Source: Polyangiaceae bacterium (lineage in GTDB: Bacteria > Myxococcota_A > Polyangia > Polyangiales > Polyangiaceae). Taken from it: a DNA stretch of 64,000 nucleotides. Each line of letters starts with the position of its first letter. Within the stretch, counting starts at the first letter, position 1. Shown piece after piece: positions 1 through 7,942 of this stretch. The stretch spans positions 1 to 64,000 of the forward strand of contig JAKLKA010000015.1 of the NCBI GenBank assembly GCA_023150915.1, given 5' to 3'. The translations under genes and the position numbers were made by a program. The notes under the pieces are model-generated. The model was not told the origin of the DNA. It did not search any database and saw nothing but the letters and a program-made list of their open reading frames with translations.

Positions 1-1
1 T

Positions 2-76
2 TGCAACAACCTTTACGCCCGCCAGGTCGCCATCTTCTGCCTCCACCGAAGCCGCCCGCGCGACTGGACCTCCTGA
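2..76 (+). CDS. C-terminal end of an unidentified protein (partial)
   Basis: An open frame enters from the left edge and stops at 74-76 (TGA). Only 24 residues are visible, including NLYARQVAIF, with nearly all codons ending in G or C as in the real genes around it. No function can be read from so short a tail. It ends just before a strong hairpin, as expected for a gene end. Confidence 0.45.
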   Translation, partial: CNNLYARQVAIFCLHRSRPRDWTS

Positions 77-100
77 AGCCTGCAGCCTGAAGTCTGTAGC

Positions 101-132
101 CTCGGCTTTCGCCCGAAAGGGCGAAAGCCGAG
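101..132. terminator. Perfect bidirectional hairpin between convergent genes
   Basis: A perfect 14-bp inverted repeat (101-114 against 119-132) closes on a GAAA tetraloop. It lies between the stop of the left-edge gene and the stop (133-135) of the minus-strand Hsp70-like gene. There is no T-run, so it may act as a rho-assisted terminator or an mRNA 3'-end stabiliser for both transcripts. Confidence 0.7.
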
Positions 133-1501
133 TCAGAGCACGAAGCGCGAAGCTCGTCCGGCGTCCAGATCGGTGATGGTCACGGCGATCACCCCCGCGG
201 CGTCCACCTCGTAGCGCTCTTCGACCCAGGGCCCGTCGCCGGGCAGCCGGCTGACCGGCGCGTCGGGCAGCGCGGCCCCGGTCAGATCGGCCGCGAATGG
301 GAAGAACACATCGGCGTGCGGGGTGAGGTCGCCGGTGGGGTCGCCGCGATCGTCCACGTGGGCCGACTCGACGAAGCGGAAGTGTCCGATGTTGTGCGCC
401 GCGCGGTAGCGGCGGACGGCGACCACCGGATCGGCACCCCGCGCCGGCATGGGCGTGCCCTTCTCGAACACCGGATCGAACACCGATCGCTTGCCGCGCT
501 CGGCCTCGCGGAACACGCCGAAGTGCCGCGACAGCCGCTCGGACAAGGCCAGCGGCTCGGCCGCCTCACCCTCCACGGCCAAGATCGCGCAACCGATGGC
601 GGTGGCCGCCCCAGGCTGGGGCGAGCGGTGGACGCGGCGACCGAAGTGCTCGCGCACCACTCGGTGGACGATCGGCAGCCCGCTGGCGCCGCCGACCATG
701 TAGATGCCGGCAATGTCGCCTGCGATCTCGTCTTGGCCCAGCGCGGAAACGATCGGCTCGAGGGCGGTCAGCGTTGCCTCGACCAGCGGCCTCACGCGGT
801 CGTAGAAATCCGACACGGGGATCACGACTGGCGTGTCGAGGCAGCGCGCGATCGAAGTCGTCGCCACCCAGTGCCGGGATGCCCGACGTGAGCGCCACGT
901 CGTGGTGGCCCCCGGCGATGTGGACCAGTGCCGCGTCGAATGTCCCGCCACCAAGGTCGTAGACGATCACGTGCTCGCGGCGTGCCGAGAGCGTGTTCGC
1001 GTGCCGGTGCGCGTATTCGATGCCGGCCGCCGATGGCTCGTTGATCACCGCGCGCGTCGAGAAACCTGCGCGTCGGAAAGCGTCCAGGGTGACGAAGCGC
1101 TGGGTGGAATGGGCGTTGGCCGGCACGCTGATGACCGCTTCGAGTGGCTCGCGGACCAGCTTCGCGACGTTCGACCGGGCCGCGAGGTCGCGGCGCAGCG
1201 CCGAGAGAAAGCCGGTCACGAGCTCGGCCGGCGTCACCGCCACCCGCCCGATGGTGATCGTCTCGTCTTGCCGGGTGGTGGCGAGCAAGCGCTTCCACGA
1301 GCGCAGGGCGGGCGCGCCCTCGCGCTCGGCGGCCTCGGCGTCCAGGCCGTGCAGAAGCTGCCCGTTCACCTCGGCGGTGACGGTCGGAAAGTGATCGACC
1401 CAGTCGCCTTCCGGCGTGACGAACGCCACGCTCGGGTAGTTGCCCCGGTCGTGGAAGGCCACGATGGTGCGGGTGGTGCCGAGATCGATCCCCAGGCGCA
1501 T
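133..1501 (-). pseudogene. Hsp70-family protein, frameshifted and missing a middle segment
   Basis: Two halves of an Hsp70/actin-fold ATPase lie in different frames. The first (ATG 1501 to about 845, some 218 residues) has the phosphate-1 motif GIDLGTT, EPSAAG, the phosphate-2 motif YDLGGGTFD and LGGDDFD. The second frame (about 845 down to 133) has the adenosine motif VGGASGLPIV, PGAATAIGCAI and a short divergent C-terminal region. Between LGGDDFD and the DFYDRVRPLVEATL helix DnaK has about 70 residues (subdomain IIB), but here there are only about 15. So sequence is missing as well as the frame being broken. It is either a decaying gene or an assembly deletion. Without repair it cannot make a working ATPase. 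A TATGTT box lies 8 bases before the ATG. Confidence 0.8.
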
Positions 1502-1509
1502 GCCGGCCG

Positions 1510-1515
1510 AACATA
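1510..1515 (-). promoter_or_regulatory. Putative -10 box (TATGTT) of the Hsp70-like gene
   Basis: Read on the minus strand, TATGTT ends 8 bases before the ATG at 1501, with no ribosome binding site between. It fits the leaderless pattern seen at several other genes in this window. Confidence 0.35.
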
Positions 1516-1610
1516 CCAGGGGTCGGCCCAGCGGGGTGCTCTCCCCGAAATCGGCCCAGCTGACGCCCGGGTGGGGTTCGTGTTACTCCGGAGGGTGGAG
1601 GGTTCGTTTC

Positions 1611-1979
1611 ATGAAAATCTCGCGCCGCATTCTCGCTCCGCTGCCCATCGTCGTGGTCGCCATCGCGCTTCTGGCCTGCAAGAAGGGCGGCAGCCCTGGG
1701 GAGGTCAAGGGGAGCTGCGACATGCGCAACAGCTCGGGCGGCGGCAGCAAGATGTGCCTCGATTTTCACAGCGAGCCGAATGACCGCGTCCGCGCCATCT
1801 GCTCACCTGCCAGTGGCTATTCCATGAACACGACCCGCTGCGACACGTCGTCGGCGCTCGGCGGCTGCCAGAAGGGGAAGATCACCAACTGGTACTACAG
1901 CTCGAGCCGTCACTCGTCGGCGGACGACGTCAAACGCGAGTGCGGCTCGGATCCGTTCGTGGCGCCCGGCGCGCAGTAG
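1611..1979 (+). CDS. Small hypothetical lipoprotein
   Basis: A 122-residue protein with a classic lipoprotein signal: SRR basic start, hydrophobic stretch and lipobox LLAC with the lipidated Cys at residue 23. The mature part is polar and holds six further Cys, suggesting disulfides in the periplasm. ATG 1611 was chosen because a GGAGGG-type ribosome binding site lies about 15-20 bases upstream and the signal peptide begins there; the same frame is open further upstream without coding character. No family recognised. Confidence 0.8.
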   Translation: MKISRRILAPLPIVVVAIALLACKKGGSPGEVKGSCDMRNSSGGGSKMCLDFHSEPNDRVRAICSPASGYSMNTTRCDTSSALGGCQKGKITNWYYSSSRHSSADDVKRECGSDPFVAPGAQ

Positions 1980-2012
1980 CTCTGGCACGAACGCCGTGCT
2001 ACTAGGGGCGCC

Positions 2013-2408
2013 GTGGCTGCACGAAGAATGAACCGGCCCCCCAGCGAGGCCTCCCAACGTGCCGCCGAGCGGCGGGAACGAGAAGACGCGGCGCCCCGCA
2101 TTCACACGGTCTTGCCGCGGCTCGCCAGCCTGCGGCTCGAGATCGACGAGCGCACGGCCGGCGGCGGGCAGGCCGGGGCTGCCCACATCCGGCGCATCGT
2201 GGTCGAGCACGCACCCGCGTTGTTCTTGCTGGCCTGCGGGGACTCGGCCTGTCGCGACGGCGGGCACGACATCACCCTTCCGGTGATGCGCGCGCTCGAT
2301 CGCGGCGAGACGCGCTTCGACGGCGAAGACGCCTGCCGCGGCTCCATCGGCTCGGGCTACTGCTCGCGAATCGTGCACTGGGTGGGCGTGGCCACGTTCA
2401 ACCCGTGA
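2013..2408 (+). CDS. Conserved hypothetical protein with four clustered Cys
   Basis: 131 residues. The N-terminal 50 residues are charged and Arg-rich; the rest is compact, with CGDSAC, DGGHDIT, a central RALDRGETRFDGEDAC and a final YCSR. The four spaced Cys could bind a metal, but this is inference. No signal peptide, so probably cytoplasmic. Start is GTG 2013 (a TACTAG box ends 7 bases before it) or ATG 2028. Its 3' end overlaps the convergent dehydrogenase gene by 11 bases. The family looks like a small uncharacterised myxobacterial one, from memory of similar proteins only. Confidence 0.75.
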   Translation: MAARRMNRPPSEASQRAAERREREDAAPRIHTVLPRLASLRLEIDERTAGGGQAGAAHIRRIVVEHAPALFLLACGDSACRDGGHDITLPVMRALDRGETRFDGEDACRGSIGSGYCSRIVHWVGVATFNP

Positions 2409-3210
2409 CGCCCAGCTCGCTCGCCAGCTTCTTCACCATCAGCTTCTCGTAGACGCCGGGGGCGAGCCTGGACAGCGCGAAGGCCAGCTTGCCCACCGGG
2501 GTGTGGACCAAGAGGCGCTGACGGCGCCGCGCCGCATCGAAGATCGCCCGGGCAACGTCGTCGGGCGCGGCCTCGGTACCCACCCGAGAGCGCCCCCGCG
2601 TCACGCGGCCTCCGTCGGCGTCGAGCGCCCGCTGCTCGAAAGCCGAGCGGGTGAACGACGGGCAGACCATCAAGACCTCGAGCCCCGAGCCCGCCAGCTC
2701 GGCGCGCAGCGACTCGAACAGGCCATGCAGCGCGTGCTTGCTCGCCGAATACCCACTGCGGCCGTAGAGCGGCGCCACCCCGGCCACGCTCGACACGACG
2801 ATCACCAGCCCCTGGCGTGCAATCAACGCCTCGAGTGCCGCTTTCGTCATCTGCAGTGAGCCGAAGAAGTTCACCTCCATCACGCGCCGAAAGACGTCGA
2901 GCGCCGTGTCGCGAAACGCCGAGCGGTGCACGATGCCCGCATTGTTGACCAGCACGTCGATCTGACCGAAGCGTGCAATGGCTTCGCGGACCGCCCGCTC
3001 GCAGTCGTCGGTGCGGGTGATGTCACAGCGCAGGCTGACGACCGAGTGACCCGTCAGCGCACGCTCGGTCTCGACCAGGCCGTCGGCGTCCACGTCCAGC
3101 GCGACGATGCGCGCGCCGGCCCGGGCGAAACGCCGGGCGATCGCCCGGCCGATGCCGCCGGCGGCCCCGGTGATCACCACCACGCTGTCCTCGAAGCTGC
3201 GGTCGGTCAT
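2398..3210 (-). CDS. Short-chain dehydrogenase/reductase (SDR)
   Basis: 270 residues, a normal length for a classical SDR. The Rossmann glycine motif TGAAGGIG is at 14-21, D39 at the end of strand 2 favours NAD(H), NNAG is at 89-92, and the catalytic Ser141, Tyr154 and Lys158 (YSASK) are all present. The substrate cannot be told; the C-terminal hydrophobic and basic region resembles SDRs acting on lipids or steroids. ATG 3210 starts right at the fold. It diverges from the DUF362 lipoprotein gene with 33 bases between start codons. Confidence 0.92.
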   Translation of the reverse strand: MTDRSFEDSVVVITGAAGGIGRAIARRFARAGARIVALDVDADGLVETERALTGHSVVSLRCDITRTDDCERAVREAIARFGQIDVLVNNAGIVHRSAFRDTALDVFRRVMEVNFFGSLQMTKAALEALIARQGLVIVVSSVAGVAPLYGRSGYSASKHALHGLFESLRAELAGSGLEVLMVCPSFTRSAFEQRALDADGGRVTRGRSRVGTEAAPDDVARAIFDAARRRQRLLVHTPVGKLAFALSRLAPGVYEKLMVKKLASELGVTG

Positions 3211-3231
3211 GTCAGCGGCGCACGATAGCGC

Positions 3232-3237
3232 TAGGCT
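3232..3237 (+). promoter_or_regulatory. Putative -10 box (TAGGCT), leaderless promoter
   Basis: TAGGCT is followed by exactly 6 bases and then the GTG start at 3244, with no ribosome binding site. This spacing would put the transcript start on the start codon. Confidence 0.5.
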
Positions 3238-3243
3238 GGGCCG

Positions 3244-5253
3244 GTGCGAAGGTTCGTGCTGCTCGCTCTCGCTCTGCCGGCTTGCAGCAAGGCTGCGCCG
3301 TCGGATCCCGCCCCCGGAACCACGGCGCCGGCGCCCGCGGCCTCTTCCGCCGACACCGTCTCGGCCGCCAGCGAGCCCGCGTACGACGCCGGCCCCAGCG
3401 TGATCGGTAGCGACAAGGTGGACGGGGCCGCATTGCGCAAGCGCCACGTCGCCCGCCTGAAGCAAGACCGAAGCCCCGTCACGGTCCTGTCGGGCAAGAC
3501 GTCGCGCGAGCTGGGCGAGGCGATCTGCGAGCGGGTGATGCCGCGTCGGCCGAAGGCCACGCCGATCTTGCTCAAGCCAAACCTGTGCGGCTTCGACGGC
3601 ATCGTCGACCCCGACAAGCGCAAGGGTGACGACGGCGTGGTGGGGCGCACCACCGAAGTGGACTTCACACGCGGCGTGGTGGCCTGTCTGAAGAAGCGCG
3701 GGCACGACCGGATCACGATCGCCGAGGGCTGCGGGATCTCGCACGAGCACTGGAGGCGCGTGGTGGCGCTGACCGGCTACGAGAGCATGGCGAAAGAAGA
3801 GGGCGTGCGTCTGGTCGCCATGGACGACGACGGCGTCTACGACGTGGAGGGCGACCGTCCCGGATTGCCGCTGCCGATCACCGGCATCGCCAGCTCGCGC
3901 GTGCCGACACTGCTCATGCCCAAGGTGCTTGCCGAGCACCTGGACCGGGGGCTCTTCGTCTCGCTGCCCAAGGTCAAGGCGCACCGCTTCAGTGTCACCT
4001 CGATGGCCATCAAGGGCATGCAGGGCACGGTGATGCTCAGCGACGCGCGCCCGACATACAAACAGAAGTTTCGCACCCACCGCGAGCTGAACGAGCAGAT
4101 CAAGGCCAAGAAGGCCGCCAAGGCTGCAGACGCCAGCTCCGCGGATCCGGCCGAAGCGCGTCAAGCGCACGTCGGCGCCCTCGTCGCGTTCGCCGAACGC
4201 ATGGCCGACGTGCTCGAGATCTCGACCCCCGACGTGGTGCTGGCCGAGGCCGCACCCGGCATGGGCGGCGACGGCTTCTGGCAGCTCTATCCGACCGACG
4301 AGCGGGTCGCGATCGGGGGCACTCATCCGGTCAGCGTGGATCGTGCGGGCGCCGAGCTGCTCGGGCTCTGGAACAACCCCCGCCTGGCCAGCGAGCTGGG
4401 CGGGCACAAGACCTCGCCGCTGATCACCGTGGCGGCCAAGCGTTACGGGCTGGATCTGAACGCGGTTGCCTTCGAGGGCGACGCCGCCGGCCTGCTCGGC
4501 AAGCCGCGACCATTTCATTTCCGGTCGATGGCCGGTTTCGAGCTGCACTCGTCCTCGGCCGAGCCCTGGCAGCCCACCCGGAACGCGGCTCCTGCGGTTG
4601 CCGCTTCGGCGCCCATCGCTGCCGCCCCGACCCGCGAGGCCATCGCCGTTGCACTCGGGGCCGACAGCGTGAAGCTGGACGGCAAGGGCGACGACTCGAT
4701 CTGGTCGCGTGCCCCGGCTGTCAGCTGGGACACCGACTGGTCGGGCGCTGCAACCGGGATCGTGACCCGCGCGCGTTTTGCCTGGTCCAGCTCGGCACTC
4801 TACGCACTGTTCGAGCTCGAAGGTGCGGGGCTGAACGTGGACCGTGCGCGCCCGGTCGCTGCGGAGCGCGACAAGCTGTATCAAGAGGATTGCGTCGAGA
4901 TCTTCTTCGGCCACGACGCCACGGACCCCAAGCACTACGCGGAGATCGAGCTCGGCCCCTTCGGGCACTGGTTCGATCTGGACGTGCAGAAGGGCGGTGC
5001 GAGCGACACCGCCTGGTCCAGCGGGCTCACGGTCGCCACCACCCGCGACCCAAGCGCTCGCCGTGCCACGATCGAGGCCACGTTCACCGCGAAAGAAATC
5101 CTCGCCGCGCTGCGCCCCGGGGCGCGCGTCCCGCTGGGCCTCTATCGGATGGAAGGCGCCGGTTCGCGCAAGTACCTGGCCTGGAGCCCCACGCTGACGC
5201 GAAAACCCAACTTCCACGTGCCCGACAAGTTCGGAGCGCTGGTCGTCCGATGA
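3244..5253 (+). CDS. DUF362-domain lipoprotein with C-terminal CBM9-like domain
   Basis: 669 residues. The N-terminus is a short lipoprotein signal (lipobox LPAC, Cys14) followed by an Ala/Pro/Ser linker. Residues about 75-430 form a DUF362 domain, with KPNLCGFDG, a GRTTEVDF segment, AEGCG and KVKAHRFSVTSMAIKGMQG. DUF362 proteins are often iron-sulfur linked, but no CxxCxxC cluster motif is seen here. Residues about 460-669 look like a family 9 carbohydrate-binding (CBM9-like) beta-sandwich: LDGKGDDSIWSRAP, YQEDCVEIFF, HYAEIELGPFGHWFDL. It probably works at the outer membrane or in the periplasm. The next gene overlaps its stop by ATGA. Confidence 0.85.
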   Translation: MRRFVLLALALPACSKAAPSDPAPGTTAPAPAASSADTVSAASEPAYDAGPSVIGSDKVDGAALRKRHVARLKQDRSPVTVLSGKTSRELGEAICERVMPRRPKATPILLKPNLCGFDGIVDPDKRKGDDGVVGRTTEVDFTRGVVACLKKRGHDRITIAEGCGISHEHWRRVVALTGYESMAKEEGVRLVAMDDDGVYDVEGDRPGLPLPITGIASSRVPTLLMPKVLAEHLDRGLFVSLPKVKAHRFSVTSMAIKGMQGTVMLSDARPTYKQKFRTHRELNEQIKAKKAAKAADASSADPAEARQAHVGALVAFAERMADVLEISTPDVVLAEAAPGMGGDGFWQLYPTDERVAIGGTHPVSVDRAGAELLGLWNNPRLASELGGHKTSPLITVAAKRYGLDLNAVAFEGDAAGLLGKPRPFHFRSMAGFELHSSSAEPWQPTRNAAPAVAASAPIAAAPTREAIAVALGADSVKLDGKGDDSIWSRAPAVSWDTDWSGAATGIVTRARFAWSSSALYALFELEGAGLNVDRARPVAAERDKLYQEDCVEIFFGHDATDPKHYAEIELGPFGHWFDLDVQKGGASDTAWSSGLTVATTRDPSARRATIEATFTAKEILAALRPGARVPLGLYRMEGAGSRKYLAWSPTLTRKPNFHVPDKFGALVVR

Positions 5254-5744
5254 AGGATCCGTATCGCTCGCCGCCCCAGGCCGAGCTGGTGGTCGCGGGG
5301 GGCCCGCGGGCGACCGTGCTCTTCGCAGGCGCCGGGCTGGCGGGTGCGGGCTTGATTGTGGGCTTGGAGCTGGGCGCGCCGATCCGCTGGCTCGCGGTGC
5401 CGCTCGTGGTCGCGGGCGCGGCCCTGGGCGTGTTCGCCCAGGCACGGCGGGTCTCGTGGGTGTTCACGCTCGAGGGCAAGCGGCTGCGCGTCGAGCACCG
5501 CCAGGCCGCGGGGCGGGCTCGGCTCGGGGTGCTCGAGGTCTCGGACGGGATCCGCTTGTCGGTCGACGTGCCCGAGGGCGGCGGCGGTGTCGAGCCGCGA
5601 CTGCTCCTTGCAGCTGGCGGAGACACGATCGAGCTGTTCCCCGGCACGCGCTATCGCGAAGTGCACGCCGAGCTGGTGGCCTTTCTGCTGAAGGCCGAAG
5701 TCCAGCTAGACGCGGCGAAGGATCTGCCGAGGCTCTTGCCCTGA
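5250..5744 (+). CDS. Small membrane protein, hypothetical
   Basis: 164 residues with two adjacent membrane helices (about residues 23-42 and 46-65) and a C-terminal soluble beta-rich part that looks PH-like (VFTLEGKRLRVEH, GDTIELFPGTRY). The start ATG overlaps the TGA of the DUF362 lipoprotein gene, so the two are translationally coupled and likely work together. The bacterial PH-like resemblance is weak and inferred from the strand pattern only. Confidence 0.8.
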   Translation: MKDPYRSPPQAELVVAGGPRATVLFAGAGLAGAGLIVGLELGAPIRWLAVPLVVAGAALGVFAQARRVSWVFTLEGKRLRVEHRQAAGRARLGVLEVSDGIRLSVDVPEGGGGVEPRLLLAAGGDTIELFPGTRYREVHAELVAFLLKAEVQLDAAKDLPRLLP

Positions 5745-5847
5745 GGTCACACCACCAGCCTTGCCTCGCCCGGCTCCGCGAACCCGTTGCGTCGCCGGAC
5801 GTCCTCGTGATGTGGCAGGCGTGTCGAATTCTGGTCGTAAGAGGTCG

Positions 5848-7836
5848 TCAGTCCAGTGTTGCGCTTTCGGGCATCGCCTCTTCGCGCTCGGCCTCTTCCA
5901 CCACGCGGTGGCGCCAGAGCGCGAGGGCCACGCACGGCGGCGTGAGCACGCCCGCCAGCGAGAACACCACCGGCGACAGGCTGGGCGACGCCAGGCAGTA
6001 CGCGGCACCCGCCACCATCAACACCGCCAAGGGGGCCAGCCAAGGCAGCATCGCGACCGAGGCCACGGCGGCGACGGCGGCGAGCACCAGCAGGTCTTGG
6101 GTGAAGATCAGCGGCGCGGGCATGCGCATCCAGAGCCCGAACGAACGACTCACGAGCAGCAAGGCGCCCGAGAGCAGCATCAGCCCGGTCATGCGCCGGC
6201 TGAACTGATTGGCAAAGAGCCGCTTTCGCCAAAGTGCCGTGACCAGCAGCGTGACCGCGAACACCACCACACCGAACACGAACAACCCCTCGGGTTTGAT
6301 CTTGGCCGGGTTCGGTTGGGAGAGGGCGAACGCCGAGAGCGCCATCGCGGCTCCCGTCATGGCGGCCAGGCCCTTGGTACGCTCGCGACCGGCGACGCTG
6401 CTGTCTTGCTCGTGGGCCAGGGCACGCAGGCGTTCGTCTTCGGCCCGGGTGCGCGCTGCGTCTTTCTGGGCGCGCCGCACCCGCTCTTTCAGCTCGGGCG
6501 GTGGCGTTCCCAGCTCGGCCAAGAGCGCCTCGGCCACTTGCACGTGCCCCTGTCGCAGCTCCAGATCCACGGCCTGCATCACCGTGCGAACCAGTCCGTC
6601 GCGTGCATGCGTGTTGTCGTTCCACTCTTTCAGCGACTGCGCGAAACCGAAACGGCACTCCGAAACCAGTTGATATGCACGCCGCAGATCGCTGGGCGCG
6701 CACCCGTCGGCGTTTTCGGCCAAGAGCGCCTCGAGGCGAGCCAGGCGCTCGCTGGCCTCGTCGGCCAGCACGATCGAGCCCTTGTGCTGCAAGTAGTCGG
6801 CGACTGCCTGCCGGAGCTCGAGCGCGCTGGCGTGCCGAGCATTCGGATCCCGGCGGGTGGCGCGGTTGCAGAGCGCCGCCAGCTCTTCTGGCACCGAGCT
6901 GTCGTACGTCGCTGGTTCGGAGAGGAAGGCGGACATCAGCGCGTCTTGCAGCTTCTCGCCCTCGTGCCGGAACCGCCCGGTGAGCACGTGGTGCAGCGTC
7001 GCGCCGAGCAGGTAGACGTCGGTCCACGCGCCGATGGGGCCGCCCGACACCAGCTCTGGCGGCATGTACGCCGGCGTGCCCACCAGGCCCGAGCGTTCTG
7101 CCATTCGCGGGTCGTCGCTGCGCATCGCGATACCCCAGTCCACCAGGTAGACCTCGCCGTAGTTCCCGAGCATCACGTTCTCGGGCTTGATGTCGCAGTG
7201 AATCACCCCCCGATCGTGGGCGAAGTGCACCGCCTGGCAGATCTGCATCAAGATCTCGAGGTGCACCTCCAATCGATCCCCGGGGTGCAGCTTCCAGGCC
7301 GGGTGGTGGGCGTCCGCCAAGAGCGCACGCCACTCGACGCCCTCGACGCGCTTCATCACCAGCACGGGCGCGCCGCGGTCGTCCAGCCCCAGGGCGTGCA
7401 CCGGGACGATGCCCGGGTGCTCGAGGCGCCCGGTGACGATGGCTTCGCGGAGCAGCGCGGCGGTCGGTCCGTCGCCGGCATTGGGGCTCTTCAGCGTCTT
7501 GAGCGCGACCTCGCGGTCGAGTGAGCGCTGGCGCGCCGCATGAACCACGCCCATCCCGCCCTCGCCGATCACGCCGTGCACCTCGAGATCGGCACGCGTG
7601 CGCGCGTCCGGATTCGAAGGCGGCATCGAGGACTGCGCGAACGACAGCGAGATGCGCGGCAGCGCGTCGGGCTCGGGCCGGGTCCACGCCCGGCCCGACG
7701 GCACGGCTTCAGGGCGCTGGGTGGCGTCCAGCGCGCCGGCCAACGCCGTGTCGGCGATCCCGAGCTGACTCACTCGCTCGCCAAAAGTTCGCAGAAGCTC
7801 CCGTCGCTGGGTCACGTCCCACCGGCATCTTCGCAT
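5848..7836 (-). CDS. Membrane Ser/Thr protein kinase (Hanks type) with atypical HCD and DWG motifs
   Basis: 662 residues. The kinase domain (about 86-345) has the Gly loop IGEGGMGVV (90-98), the ATP-binding Lys in ALKTLK (113), the catalytic loop HCDIKPEN (213-220, Cys for the usual Arg) and DWG in place of DFG (233-235), then GTPAYMPPEL. Catalytic Asp, Asn and Mg-binding Asp are kept, so it is probably active. A helical region follows (345-490), then four to five membrane helices in the last 160 residues. The first 80 residues are polar with no clear fold; an internal ATG at 7626 (MPPSNPD) is an alternative start. GGTTGGCA repeats lie at the start codon. Confidence 0.9.
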   Translation of the reverse strand: MRRCRWDVTQRRELLRTFGERVSQLGIADTALAGALDATQRPEAVPSGRAWTRPEPDALPRISLSFAQSSMPPSNPDARTRADLEVHGVIGEGGMGVVHAARQRSLDREVALKTLKSPNAGDGPTAALLREAIVTGRLEHPGIVPVHALGLDDRGAPVLVMKRVEGVEWRALLADAHHPAWKLHPGDRLEVHLEILMQICQAVHFAHDRGVIHCDIKPENVMLGNYGEVYLVDWGIAMRSDDPRMAERSGLVGTPAYMPPELVSGGPIGAWTDVYLLGATLHHVLTGRFRHEGEKLQDALMSAFLSEPATYDSSVPEELAALCNRATRRDPNARHASALELRQAVADYLQHKGSIVLADEASERLARLEALLAENADGCAPSDLRRAYQLVSECRFGFAQSLKEWNDNTHARDGLVRTVMQAVDLELRQGHVQVAEALLAELGTPPPELKERVRRAQKDAARTRAEDERLRALAHEQDSSVAGRERTKGLAAMTGAAMALSAFALSQPNPAKIKPEGLFVFGVVVFAVTLLVTALWRKRLFANQFSRRMTGLMLLSGALLLVSRSFGLWMRMPAPLIFTQDLLVLAAVAAVASVAMLPWLAPLAVLMVAGAAYCLASPSLSPVVFSLAGVLTPPCVALALWRHRVVEEAEREEAMPESATLD

Positions 7837-7873
7837 GCCAACCCTGCCGCGAGGCTGCCAACCGCCGGTTGGC
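7836..7873 (-). promoter_or_regulatory. GGTTGGCA repeats at the kinase start, possible operator
   Basis: On the minus strand GGTTGGCA occurs at 7856-7863 and again at 7836-7843, 20 bases apart, the second touching the kinase start codon. An inverted copy (7867-7873) pairs with 7857-7863 to form a 7-bp hairpin with a 3-base loop. Two direct copies and one inverted copy suggest a binding site, or a structure limiting translation. Confidence 0.3.
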
Positions 7874-7942
7874 GGAAACGCGCGCTAAGCCAGCGAAACC
7901 ACGTCGCCTGGGCCTGGTGCGCGAATTGCGAAGGGTGCGGGC

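Noticed and set aside
1981-2000. TGGCACG-like sequence resembling a sigma-54 -24 element
   Set aside because: The -12 TTGC element is missing at the required distance.
3211-5445. Long open frame on the minus strand, continuous with the dehydrogenase frame and antisense to the DUF362 gene
   Set aside because: Its extension has no recognisable domain, is Arg/Gly/His-rich, and the plus strand there encodes a clear two-domain protein; it is a by-product of GC-rich codon use.
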